From Mesorhizobium sp. (lineage in GTDB: Bacteria; Pseudomonadota; Alphaproteobacteria; Rhizobiales; Rhizobiaceae): a stretch of DNA of 34,654 nt. The stretch covers positions 1 to 34,654 of the forward strand of contig NZ_SUHQ01000042.1 in NCBI RefSeq assembly GCF_004962245.1. The letters run 5' to 3'. This document shows positions 8,066 to 15,254 of the stretch, piece by piece. The first letter of the stretch is position 1. Each line of letters begins with the position of its first letter. The position numbers were made by a program, and so were the translations under genes. The notes beneath the pieces were generated by a model. It was not told where the DNA came from and ran no database searches. It saw only the letters and a list, made by a program, of their open reading frames with translations.

Positions 8066-8732
8066 GGCTAGCAAGCTATTGCCCTACTATCGCTATGTCA
8101 AACAGAACTCTTGTCGACAAAACCACCGTCGCCAGGACTGGTTCCGAGACCAATGCACCACACGCAACGATCTGGCGGATGACAATCCGACTGAGTGTCC
8201 GCTGCCGTTGGCCAACGCTATCCGGGAGCGTTGTCGAGTCGGACGGGCGAAAAAATCAAAACAGGTGCATTGCGATGGCAATCCACAGGGATCACATGCG
8301 GGATATACGGGCTACGGCACAGTCCATGCTCCGTTCGTCCCGGCAGGATTTCCATCAATTTTTGCCAGGTGAAGCTCCGCTGCCAGGCGAATTGTACCAG
8401 TCGAAACGACGATGCCGCCGCGCGGCTCAGGGGCCCGGAAGAGGGGGCAATCCGCACGGCCCCGGTGTTGCCGGCAGGACCCAGCGCGGAACTCGACCGC
8501 CATATCGGCTACTGGAAGCTGTATGCCACGAGTCATGGGGAACTCGACGCCAACTAAGCAATTCAGGAGGAGGTTCGCAACGTTGCCCGTTCGCACTCCG
8601 AAGCCGTCTTGGAACGTCCTGCTGCCGCAACGGGCAGATCGGCACCGGTTTGGACGACCCACGGCAAAAATACAGGACGATAAGCGTATAGCGGTCGATG
8701 CCTTTGGTTCGCGCCCATCGACGATCGCAAAG
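8066..8732. other. Long gap without a convincing gene
   Basis: Several overlapping open frames exist on both strands, but none has a good start, a family motif or convincing residue composition. One plus-strand frame around 8410-8560 reads like protein (ending DRHIGYWKLYATSHGE) and continues after its stop. It may be the worn remains of a gene that I cannot name. The part next to 8066 should hold the promoter of the minus-strand catabolic cluster. Confidence 0.5.
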
Positions 8733-8759
8733 GGCCCGCGCCACTCGGCGACGCGGGCC
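8733..8759 (-). terminator. Hairpin terminator of the membrane-protein gene
   Basis: An 8-bp GC-rich stem (GGCCCGCG/CGCGGGCC) with an 11-base loop is followed on the minus strand by CTTT. It lies 17 bp beyond the stop codon of the gene at 8777-9691. The short U-tract makes it a modest intrinsic terminator. Confidence 0.6.
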
Positions 8760-8776
8760 GATCCGGCCGGGGCCAG

Positions 8777-9691
8777 TTATCGGTTCGAAAGATAGAGTGC
8801 TTCCTCATCGTCGCGCTGTTTACCGCCAAGCGCTGCCGCGACGCTGGCGATGAAGGCACCGACAACCAGCGACAGCGCGCCAAGGAGTGCGAACGTGGCG
8901 CTGGCTTTCCTGGCTGTATCGGCGGCCTGCTGGGCCTTGATCTTCGCGTCGTTTACCTTAGCGATTATTGCATCGACGCGTGCCTTGGCATCGGCCTGCG
9001 AAAGCCCGGTGCGCACGGCCACAAGTTGCGTCAAATAGGCATTGTCGTCTGCCGAGACCTCCCCAGCCGCCGCACTGGCGACCAGGATGCGCGAGGCCTG
9101 CGCGGCCGTTGCGGCGTCGTTTTGCGGACTAGCAGCCGCAAGTTTGCTGGGGTCGGCCGGCCGAAAAAGCGCATCCACCAAGTAGGATGTCGTGTTGTCG
9201 AGCGCTCCGCTGGCATTGGTGGAGGCGCCGGCCGAAGCTCCCATCGCAGCACCCGAGACGACGGTCGAAGCGGCTTGAACGCCTGAGCCCAGTGCCGCAG
9301 AAAGGGCCGAGCCCAACACACCGGCTACAAGCAGCGTGGCCAGCGCCCAAGCCAGGAAGCCGTGGGCGGTATCGCGAAAAAAGACTTCGTCCGTGTGGAT
9401 GCCCACCCATTTGGTGCGAAGCCGGCCAGCAAGATAGCCGCCGACCCCCGATGACAGCCACTGCACGACTACGAGCCACACGGCGGTGGACGCCGCGAAT
9501 GTAGTGACCGAGACACCTGAGCCGGACCACGGCGATACCATGGTGAGGCCGAGTCCCGAGCCGACCAGCATCAGGATGAGTGTGAGAGTCGACGCGGCGA
9601 AGGCGCCGGCGATGATTGGACCCCAACTCACAGCAGGGGCCGAGGATTCGTTCGAAGCGGAAACATCGGCGGCCAAGAGGGTTGACTGCAT
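8777..9691 (-). CDS. Integral membrane protein of unknown function
   Basis: A 304-residue protein starting at ATG 9691 with GGAGG five bases upstream. It has hydrophobic segments near residues 25-50 (GPIIAGAFAASTLTLILMLV), 62-85 and 110-135, then a long soluble Ala-rich middle with a helical stretch (ADAKARVDAIIAKVNDAKIKAQQAADTARKA). A final membrane segment (FALLGALSLVVGAFIASVAAAL) and a short charged tail end the protein. I recognise the general look of a rhizobial conserved membrane protein, but no named family or activity. It follows a 25-residue membrane peptide gene by 9 bp, so the two form a unit. Confidence 0.85.
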   Translation of the reverse strand: MQSTLLAADVSASNESSAPAVSWGPIIAGAFAASTLTLILMLVGSGLGLTMVSPWSGSGVSVTTFAASTAVWLVVVQWLSSGVGGYLAGRLRTKWVGIHTDEVFFRDTAHGFLAWALATLLVAGVLGSALSAALGSGVQAASTVVSGAAMGASAGASTNASGALDNTTSYLVDALFRPADPSKLAAASPQNDAATAAQASRILVASAAAGEVSADDNAYLTQLVAVRTGLSQADAKARVDAIIAKVNDAKIKAQQAADTARKASATFALLGALSLVVGAFIASVAAALGGKQRDDEEALYLSNR

Positions 9692-9700
9692 CACAGCCTC

Positions 9701-9778
9701 CTACCGCGCGAAAAGCATAATGAGAATGATGATCGGAATGGGGACACCGAGCAGCCAGAGCAAGATACCGCGACCCAT
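9701..9778 (-). CDS. 25-residue single-span membrane peptide
   Basis: A very short gene: ATG 9778, stop TAG 9701, and a canonical GGGAGG six bases before the start. The peptide begins MGRGILLWLLGVPIPIIILI and ends in LFAR, so nearly all of it is one membrane span with two prolines in the middle. I recall near-identical short peptides as unnamed 'hypothetical proteins' in other proteobacteria. The function is unknown. Its stop lies 9 bp before the start of the 304-residue membrane protein on the same strand, which suggests co-translation and a shared envelope role. Confidence 0.8.
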   Translation of the reverse strand: MGRGILLWLLGVPIPIIILIMLFAR

Positions 9779-10217
9779 GGAAACCTCCCGTGCGTTGTGA
9801 ACGATGATCTAACAATGTTGTTGCAGGGGTTCTGTTCCGTGCACTTGCCGATCGACGATCCCTGCAAAGTTGGAGGCGGGCAGCGCATGCCCGTGCATCA
9901 GTTTCGCTCAGCCTTTGATCGACGCGACAAGGCGGGAGAACAGCATCAAGAAAACGCCAGTGGTCACCACAAGATGCCAGGGAAAAGCTAATATGCACTA
10001 GCGGCGCGAGCGTGATGCATCGGGCGCTTAGGTTGATCTGCGGAATTCACCGGTGAAGAGCCGGAACAAGGCCCAAGCCTCGGGTATTAAGCGGCCGCTG
10101 GCGTTTGATGAAGATGCCAGGTCTTGGGCCTAATTCGATCAGCCTGCCCGACTTGTCGAGCTTCACCAGGCTCGCTGGGATGATCGGTTGCCGGATCGAG
10201 GTCTTCGAGAACGAAGG
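9779..10217. other. Gap with short dyads but no clear gene
   Basis: No open frame here has both a start signal and protein-like content. A minus-strand frame around 9918-9990 encodes a hydrophobic run ending in MLFSRLVASIKG, but it has no ATG or ribosome binding site. A 12-bp palindrome (TTCACCGGTGAA, 10046-10057) and a 9-bp inverted repeat (AGGCCCAAG at 10069-10077, its complement at 10123-10131) are present without evident role. The promoter of the small membrane-peptide operon should lie near 9800-9850. Confidence 0.5.
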
Positions 10218-10430
10218 TCACTCTCTCCTGTTCAGCGAGGTCGGCCGGGAGTGACTCTCGAAAACCCGAAACCAGAACCGGTAATCGGCTTGGCGACCGT
10301 CACAGCGCGCACGAAGAGCACACCAAGCGGCGGCGAGCGCAGCCTTGTTGTGCTCAAGCGTTGCCGCAGTGGCGAGGGCGCTTGCCTTCCCACGAACGGT
10401 CGAAGGATTTGGTCTGTCGCGTTTCTGCAT
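10218..10430 (-). CDS. Possible small basic protein, unknown
   Basis: A 70-residue frame from ATG 10430, with a weak AGGAA upstream. The N-terminal half is Ala-rich and helical (KASALATAATLEHNKAALAAAW), followed by RCDGRQADYRFWFRVFESHS. The composition looks more protein-like than the competing frame on the other strand. I do not recognise a family, and the gene is isolated between two gaps. It could be a real small gene or a chance frame. Confidence 0.35.
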   Translation of the reverse strand: MQKRDRPNPSTVRGKASALATAATLEHNKAALAAAWCALRARCDGRQADYRFWFRVFESHSRPTSLNRRE

Positions 10431-10625
10431 GACGATGTTCCTGCGTGAATGTCCGACGCAGGGTTTTTAGGATGGCCGGACGTTCAAACTCCAATTGAGC
10501 CACGATCGAGGAAATCCGCCTCGAGTTTTCGTGTCGTCCCTGGCATCACATCGCCTTCATTCAACAGTCTTGATCTGTCCTCCGCTCGTCCAAAATCAAA
10601 TCGGCTGCCCGTCCAAAACACAGTC

Positions 10626-11540
10626 TCATACAACAGGAACTTGTTGGGCAAGCATTTCCAGATGCTGCCTGCAGATAGACTCGACAAGATCATGCAGGAT
10701 AGCGGTTCGCTCGCCGAGCCATTCCAACGCCTCGATGCTGATCTGATAGTGCTCGGAATATCGCGCCTTCACGTAAGCCTCGTTCAGCGTGTTGAACCAG
10801 GCACGAAGGCGCTGTTGGTCACGCGGCCAGGCGTCGGTCAGCCGCCGGTCCCGTTCCTCGGCCAGAGTGCGAAGAAAGTTCAGGTTGTGTGATGGCGGGC
10901 TGTAGCTTGTGAGGGTCAGCAGCAATGCTGAATAGGCATGCTCGACGGCTTGATGGAGCAGAAATGCGGCCTCGTTGTTACGTCCTTTTGCCAGGGCATA
11001 TTTGGAGGTGTCTAATAGACCACCAGCCCCGGGGAAACGGTTCTGAAAATTCTCACCAGCCAACCTCAGTGCGTCCGCCGGGCTCTGCGGTTTGGGTTCG
11101 GCCAGCGGTTCGTCATCGAGTTCGTAAAGCACGATACCCTGGCGCCGTATTTCGGAGAAGAAATACTGTCCCTGCCTAAGCGCAGTATTCACTTCCCGGC
11201 GAGAGTGCACGATCAACCCGACCTGGGTGGACACACCGCGATCGCGCAACAGCCGATCGCTGGCCTTGTACCAGTAGGTGGCAAAGTCCGTCAGCTTGCG
11301 ATTGTTGACGATGACGAGGAGATCGAAATCCGAGCGGTAGCCCTTCATGGTGTGCGGCTCATCCACCCAGTCGCCGCGCGCATAGGAGCCGAAAAGGATG
11401 ATTTTGAGAACTCTGCCCTTCTTTTTGAACTCGGCCGAACTGCCTTTGAGCGCATCCTCAACCTCTTCGAGGAGGATCTCGACGACGCGGGCGAGTTCGC
11501 GCTGCTTGTTCGACGGCAGGTGGTCAAGACTGGTTTTCAT
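10626..11540 (-). CDS. Nucleotidyltransferase-HEPN fusion protein
   Basis: A protein of about 304 residues. The N-terminal domain carries the minimal nucleotidyltransferase signature FGSYARGDWV, then SDFDLLVIV about 20 residues later, which supplies the acidic metal ligands. The C-terminal half (from about residue 165) is a helical HEPN-type domain with ALAKGRNNEAAFLLHQAVEHAYSALLL and the terminal ARYSEHYQIS motif. Separate MNT and HEPN proteins form toxin-antitoxin pairs in which the antitoxin modifies the HEPN toxin; here both are one chain, so self-control or another role is possible. I chose the start MKTSLDHLPSNKQREL (ATG 11540). ATG 11543 and 11555 are also in frame and none has a clear ribosome site. 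Confidence 0.85.
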   Translation of the reverse strand: MKTSLDHLPSNKQRELARVVEILLEEVEDALKGSSAEFKKKGRVLKIILFGSYARGDWVDEPHTMKGYRSDFDLLVIVNNRKLTDFATYWYKASDRLLRDRGVSTQVGLIVHSRREVNTALRQGQYFFSEIRRQGIVLYELDDEPLAEPKPQSPADALRLAGENFQNRFPGAGGLLDTSKYALAKGRNNEAAFLLHQAVEHAYSALLLTLTSYSPPSHNLNFLRTLAEERDRRLTDAWPRDQQRLRAWFNTLNEAYVKARYSEHYQISIEALEWLGERTAILHDLVESICRQHLEMLAQQVPVV

Positions 11541-11683
11541 CATTCGATAGTGCATGGTCCGCGATCTGGACGGAAGGGTTAGATGATGCCGGCTGCGAAT
11601 TCTATGCCCGCTGGCATCACCGCTTTTCATGCTAGCCTTTGATCGAGTGTCACAACTCCGGCTTGTCACGATCAGCTGCAAGG

Positions 11684-11701
11684 ATTATGTTGCAACATAA
11701 T
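11684..11701. repeat. Perfect 18-bp palindrome with TGTTGCAACA core
   Basis: ATTATGTTGCAACATAAT is its own reverse complement. It lies in an AT-rich gap between the nucleotidyltransferase-HEPN gene (minus) and the response-regulator gene (plus). The size and symmetry fit a homodimeric regulator's operator. A second copy of the core lies at 11816-11825. Confidence 0.75.
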
Positions 11702-11703
11702 GG

Positions 11704-11723
11704 CAACGTCAAACAGGACGTTG
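11704..11723. repeat. 7-bp dyad beside the 18-bp palindrome
   Basis: CAACGTC and GACGTTG flank six bases (AAACAG), two bases after the palindrome. It could be a further protein-binding site or a small hairpin. It is short enough that chance is a reasonable alternative. Confidence 0.45.
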
Positions 11724-11815
11724 TGGCAAAATATGAAAAAGAATCGCCAGAAGACACCTGCGGCGCGCGTTATAGTAGCGCCACCTAATATCTTCAAGCG
11801 CGATTCTTCTGTATT

Positions 11816-11825
11816 TGTTGCAACA
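11816..11825. promoter_or_regulatory. Second TGTTGCAACA operator-like site
   Basis: An exact copy of the 10-bp core of the upstream palindrome, 128 bp from it centre to centre and about 60 bp before the regulator's ATG. Two identical palindromes around one promoter region suggest a single factor binding both, possibly with DNA looping. The factor is unknown. Confidence 0.55.
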
Positions 11826-11884
11826 TCATTGAAGCGTTGAGAACGCAAGCTCGAGACGCTCCGTCAACAGCGAGTCCAATCGGG

Positions 11885-12586
11885 ATGAGACCTTGTATTC
11901 TCGTTTGCTCCTCAGATGCCAGCTATTACCTGCTTATTAGCTATATCCTCGAAATTGAGGGTTTTGCTTGTCTTCCGGCCAGCGACTGCGTAAAGACGCT
12001 GGAACTGTTGCCGCAATGCCCCTTCACGTCTGTGCTGCTCGATTGCAGCGATTCATCTTGTATGCCCGACGCTATCGATCGCCTCTGCCAGGCGAGCAAG
12101 GAACGGTCAATTCCACTTATTGCCGTGCTTCCTTCGAGAAACGAAGCCCTGTATTTTGGGCTTCTGAAGGCCGGCGTCGATCATATCTTGGTCTCGCCCC
12201 ATTCTCCTTCGCAGATCGTCCGCGCCTTGCGCGCTCTGGCGGGCATGGGCAAACAGATTACGAGCCTCGCGAACATTGGCGAGGCGGGGCTTTCGTGGGG
12301 AAAGCTCGAACTGTTCCCCCGACAACATCGCGTGCGGTATGATGGTAAGGGTATCGTTCTGGGGCCAATACAGTTCAGGCTGCTGGCTACGATGATGGTC
12401 GATCCTCGGCGCATTTTCAGCCGGGAGGAGCTCATCCGAGCGGCGTGGGCGCCCAACATTCACGTGGAACCGCGCACTGTAGACGTACATATGGGCCGTC
12501 TGCGCGAAGCTTTGAGGAAGGCGGCCGGCCGCGATCTCATTCGTACGGTGCGTTCGGCCGGATATGGACTGGATGCCTCCGGTTGA
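11885..12586 (+). CDS. OmpR/PhoB-family regulator with degenerate receiver
   Basis: A 233-residue response regulator. The C-terminal half (about 130-230) is a textbook winged helix: LGPIQFRLLATMMVDPRRIFSREELIRAAW, VEPRTVDVHMGRLREAL and LIRTVRSAGYGL, closest in look to PhoB. The N-terminal receiver starts CILVCSSDASYY where the acidic pair (normally VVDDE) should be. It keeps one Asp at VLLDCSD but has HILVSPHSP in place of the conserved Lys-Pro. It is therefore unlikely to be switched by ordinary phosphorylation. ATG 11885 fits the domain; an in-frame TTG at 11837 is an alternative. No histidine kinase gene is nearby. It probably controls the synthase-acyltransferase pair just downstream. Confidence 0.9.
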   Translation: MRPCILVCSSDASYYLLISYILEIEGFACLPASDCVKTLELLPQCPFTSVLLDCSDSSCMPDAIDRLCQASKERSIPLIAVLPSRNEALYFGLLKAGVDHILVSPHSPSQIVRALRALAGMGKQITSLANIGEAGLSWGKLELFPRQHRVRYDGKGIVLGPIQFRLLATMMVDPRRIFSREELIRAAWAPNIHVEPRTVDVHMGRLREALRKAAGRDLIRTVRSAGYGLDASG

Positions 12587-12644
12587 GCAGGAGAACGGCA
12601 AAAAAACTCTCACTGCTGGCGGCCCGTGACAGGAGTCGTCATCA

Positions 12645-12666
12645 AAAATTGTCACAAAATTGTCTC
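12645..12666 (+). promoter_or_regulatory. Tandem 11-bp direct repeat, Pho-box-like
   Basis: AAAATTGTCAC is followed immediately by AAAATTGTCTC, ten of eleven bases identical. An 11-bp head-to-tail spacing with a TGTCA-like core and A-rich spacer is the layout of sites bound by PhoB-type winged helices. It lies between the PhoB-like regulator gene and the synthase gene, 122 bp before the synthase ATG. It could be bound by the adjacent regulator or by PhoB itself. Confidence 0.6.
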
Positions 12667-12788
12667 CGGCTTTATGGAATTTCGGGGACCACGCGCCGAC
12701 TATTCGAACCGACGAGGCACGGCGCAAAACTGGTTTCTTGGTCATTGGACTGCCGTTTCTCTCGCCGCGCGAGCGCTGGAGGAATTCG

Positions 12789-14102
12789 ATGGTCAGCCTA
12801 TCTGCCGCAAACGCTGCAAAAAGCAGCAGGCACACAAGCCGAAACACGCAGGGCCTGATCGACAGCGCTAGCAATCATTTCGCCGCTGCGCGCGTTCAGG
12901 GACTGATGGCACTATATGCGCGCCCGCTCGCCGGACGCGGCGTGGCAATCAGCATTGACCGGAACAGGGAACATAGGGTCGTCGACTTCGTCCGCTGTTC
13001 CTATCTTGGCTTGGACAACCATCCAAAGATCATTGGCGGAGCTCTTGAGGCTATCGAGCGCTACGGCACGCTACACTGGTCGTGTGCGCGTACTCGTCTG
13101 AACTTCGCTTTGATCGGGGAACTGGAGGACAGTCTCTCGGATCTCTTCGCTGCGCGCGTGATCGTCTACACAACGGTGCTGGCCGCCAATATGGGAGCGC
13201 TTCCAATCCTGGCATCCGGACATTTTACCGGCGGCAAGAAGCCTGTGATGGTTTTTGACCAGCTGGCGCATGCGTCGCTGGCATTTCACAAGGGCACGAT
13301 CGCCGAAGAAACCGAAGTTGTTACAATTGCTCACAACGACTTGCAGTCCCTCGAGACGATCTGCCGCGAGAAAGGCGCTGTGGTCTACATCTGTGACGGT
13401 ATCTACTCGATGGGGGGCAGCGCGCCCATTGAAGACCTGCTGGCGCTGCAGCAGCGCTATGGGCTTTTTCTTTACATCGACGACGCCCATGGCATCTCGA
13501 TCTTCGGCCGTAATGGCGAAGGCTACGCACGCTCTCGGATTCCAGGCCCACTTGGCGATCGCACAATCATTGCCAGTTCTCTGGGCAAGGGCTTTGGTGC
13601 GTCGGGCGGTCTGATCATGCTGGGCACGTCACAACAAGAAGATCTGTTTCGCAGCTTTGCCGTCGCGCATGCCTTTTCGGCATCCCCGAATGTTGCGGCA
13701 ATCGGTGCAGCACTCGCATCGGCGGAACTACATCGCACGACAGAACTGCATCGGTTGCAGTCGGCGCTCCAGGACCGATTGCAGCTTTTTGATCGGATGT
13801 TCGAGACGAGCGAGGCCCACAGCCAGCTGCCAATCCGCATGGTCGCGATTGGCGACGAGCTGATTTCGATCGGGGCGGCTCGCGCCATTCTTGATTGCGG
13901 CTTCTACGTGTCGGCCGTCTTCTTTCCAACTGTCCGCAAAGGGCGATCCGGATTGCGCATATGTCCAACGGCCGGACACGACCCCAAAGACATCGAGAGG
14001 CTATGCGACGCTCTTGCTGCGATTGTCCCATCCGATGAGGCCGGCCCAAAATCGCCAACTACGCTTGCATCAAACATCATCAAGGCGGGAGAAGGTCGTT
14101 GA
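12789..14102 (+). CDS. PLP-dependent alpha-oxoamine synthase (BioF/KBL/SPT/CqsA superfamily)
   Basis: A 437-residue fold-type I enzyme that should condense an amino acid with an acyl thioester, releasing CO2 to give an alpha-aminoketone. The PLP lysine is in SSLGKGFGASGG (about K267). The cofactor-contact motifs CDGIYSMGGSAPI (about 202-214) and IDDAHGISIFGRNGEG (about 230-244) are intact, as is DQLAHAS before them. The substrate loop reads WSCARTRLNF, unlike the usual GSGGSRL of KBL and BioF, so the acyl donor or amino acid may differ. ATG 12789 has GGAGGA upstream; the frame stays open back to 12660. No biotin or sphingolipid genes are adjacent. It is coupled to a GNAT gene. Confidence 0.88.
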   Translation: MVSLSAANAAKSSRHTSRNTQGLIDSASNHFAAARVQGLMALYARPLAGRGVAISIDRNREHRVVDFVRCSYLGLDNHPKIIGGALEAIERYGTLHWSCARTRLNFALIGELEDSLSDLFAARVIVYTTVLAANMGALPILASGHFTGGKKPVMVFDQLAHASLAFHKGTIAEETEVVTIAHNDLQSLETICREKGAVVYICDGIYSMGGSAPIEDLLALQQRYGLFLYIDDAHGISIFGRNGEGYARSRIPGPLGDRTIIASSLGKGFGASGGLIMLGTSQQEDLFRSFAVAHAFSASPNVAAIGAALASAELHRTTELHRLQSALQDRLQLFDRMFETSEAHSQLPIRMVAIGDELISIGAARAILDCGFYVSAVFFPTVRKGRSGLRICPTAGHDPKDIERLCDALAAIVPSDEAGPKSPTTLASNIIKAGEGR

Positions 14103-14653
14103 TGGTTCTGCAAACGGATCGTCTCTTTCTGAGGCCCCTTCTGCCCTCGGACGCGGACGCATTGTTTCTGCTTCATTGCGATCCGCTCGTCGTTCGCCTC
14201 ACGACAGGCGGCCAGCCGATGAGCCGCAATCAATCGGACGAACTGCTCGATCTTTATCTCAGAGAGGCGAGGGAATTTGGACTGACGTTCTTCGCCGTTT
14301 TTGAAAAGCAGCCAGATGGTGATCTTCTCTTTGCAGGGCGATGCGGTCTGCGCAGTTTCAAGCATGATGCCGTTGAAATCGGCTATTGCTTCTCCAACCG
14401 GGCCTCAGGACGTGGCCTGGCGACTGAATCGGCTAGTTTGATTGTTGCCGACGCCTTTGGCAGGTTGGGTTGCCCGAAGCTGGTCGGACTGGTTCGGCCC
14501 ACCAATCACCAATCGCAAATGGTGCTCAAGAAGCTTGGATTTACGCACAGCGGTATGACGAGCCATCGCGACATCAATTATCTCAGCTTCGAACGGAATA
14601 AGGCTGAGTGGCCTGGGCCGAGCCTGGAGCAGACCTCTCGAAGGTCCTCCTGA
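14102..14653 (+). CDS. GNAT acyltransferase, RimJ/RimL-like
   Basis: A 183-residue acetyl/acyl-CoA transferase. It starts LQTDRLFLRPLLPSDADALF as in RimJ/RimL-type GNATs. The acyl-CoA loop lies in GYCFSNRASGRGLATESASLI, and the C-terminal VRPTNHQSQMVLKKLGFTHSG strand-helix is typical. ATG 14102 overlaps the synthase stop codon by one base (TGATG), with GGGAGAAGG upstream, so the two proteins are probably made in fixed ratio. The likely job is N-acylation of the amine product of the synthase, which is inferred only from the coupling. An independent protein or small-molecule N-acetyltransferase role cannot be excluded. Confidence 0.88.
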   Translation: MVLQTDRLFLRPLLPSDADALFLLHCDPLVVRLTTGGQPMSRNQSDELLDLYLREAREFGLTFFAVFEKQPDGDLLFAGRCGLRSFKHDAVEIGYCFSNRASGRGLATESASLIVADAFGRLGCPKLVGLVRPTNHQSQMVLKKLGFTHSGMTSHRDINYLSFERNKAEWPGPSLEQTSRRSS

Positions 14654-14700
14654 AGTCAGCAGCCGCCCTTCAGCGTCCGCCAACCTTCGCAGTGGACCTG

Positions 14701-14984
14701 CTAGGTGCGACGACCGTCCTCGCCGCCCGACCTCGGCAGCGGATAGCTCGTGCTGCGCCCCCCGGCTCGTGCTTGACGAACACGCCCTCGCGCGACGAGG
14801 TCATTGATGTCGCGGAGCGCCGTGTCGTTGATATCTTGGTCAGCGTCGCCCGTTTCGAGGGGGTGAGCTTGCCCTCGAAGCCGTCCAACAGGAGGTTGAC
14901 GACCTTGCGCTGATGCTCGTTAAGCGGCGCCAGACAATCCTGGGTGGCGTCGAGCATCATCTCGACCACGCCTTCGACGTCGGT
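14701..14984 (-). pseudogene. Relic of a Fic-family protein (catalytic core lost)
   Basis: The minus strand first reads VVEMMLDATQDCLAPL, which resembles a segment before the Fic core. It runs directly into NEHQRKVVNLLLDGFEGKLT, which resembles the C-terminal winged-helix region of the same family, so the part with the HPFxxGNGR catalytic loop has been deleted. After this the frame breaks: ALRDINDLVARG and GGRSTSY appear in another frame, with VFVKHEPGG between them in the first. At least two frameshifts and one deletion make it non-functional. The assignment rests on recalled family sequences. Confidence 0.65.
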
Positions 14985-14991
14985 CGGGTGA

Positions 14992-15234
14992 TCAGTCTCT
15001 CGGTCCAGTATTGACCGGACCTGTGCTACCCCACTGGATCCAAGGTGCAGTCTTGCCGGTGACTTCCTTCACCGTCTGCAAGAGCGTTTGATTGAGCGCC
15101 ACCAAAGCCCTGTGGTGATCGCTGCCAGGCGCTATGAGCGGCTGGGTGATGCTCTTATGGAGCTTCTCAGCGTCCGCGAGAAAGCGTGCGATTTGGGCTT
15201 CTGAGAGCTGTTTGGAAAGTCTGTGCCTGACCAT
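14992..15234 (-). CDS. Small protein of unknown function, 80 residues
   Basis: Starts at ATG 15234 with GGAG nine bases upstream. The sequence is soluble and mostly helical at the N-terminus (LSEAQIARFLADAEKLHKSI), followed by LIAPGSDHHRALVALNQTLL and an aromatic tail (APWIQWGSTG). There is no signal peptide or membrane span. I do not recognise a named family, although composition and start signal support a real gene. It sits among decayed genes (Fic relic after it, stress-protein relic before it), so it may be a survivor of the same accessory segment. Confidence 0.6.
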   Translation of the reverse strand: MVRHRLSKQLSEAQIARFLADAEKLHKSITQPLIAPGSDHHRALVALNQTLLQTVKEVTGKTAPWIQWGSTGPVNTGPRD

Positions 15235-15254
15235 TTTGCGATCTCCGTTTTTGA

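Noticed and set aside
8095..8691. 198-residue plus-strand frame in the long gap
   Set aside because: No ribosome site, odd composition and overlap with equally long frames; not distinguishable from chance.
9918..9990. Short hydrophobic minus-strand frame ending MLFSRLVASIKG
   Set aside because: It looks like a membrane peptide but lacks ATG and ribosome site; only an internal GTG is possible.
10046..10057. 12-bp palindrome TTCACCGGTGAA
   Set aside because: No gene start is nearby on either strand to regulate, and a single 12-bp palindrome is not rare.
10069..10131. 9-bp inverted repeat AGGCCCAAG with 45-bp spacing
   Set aside because: No transposase-like frame, target duplication or gene lies inside, so it is not an insertion sequence.
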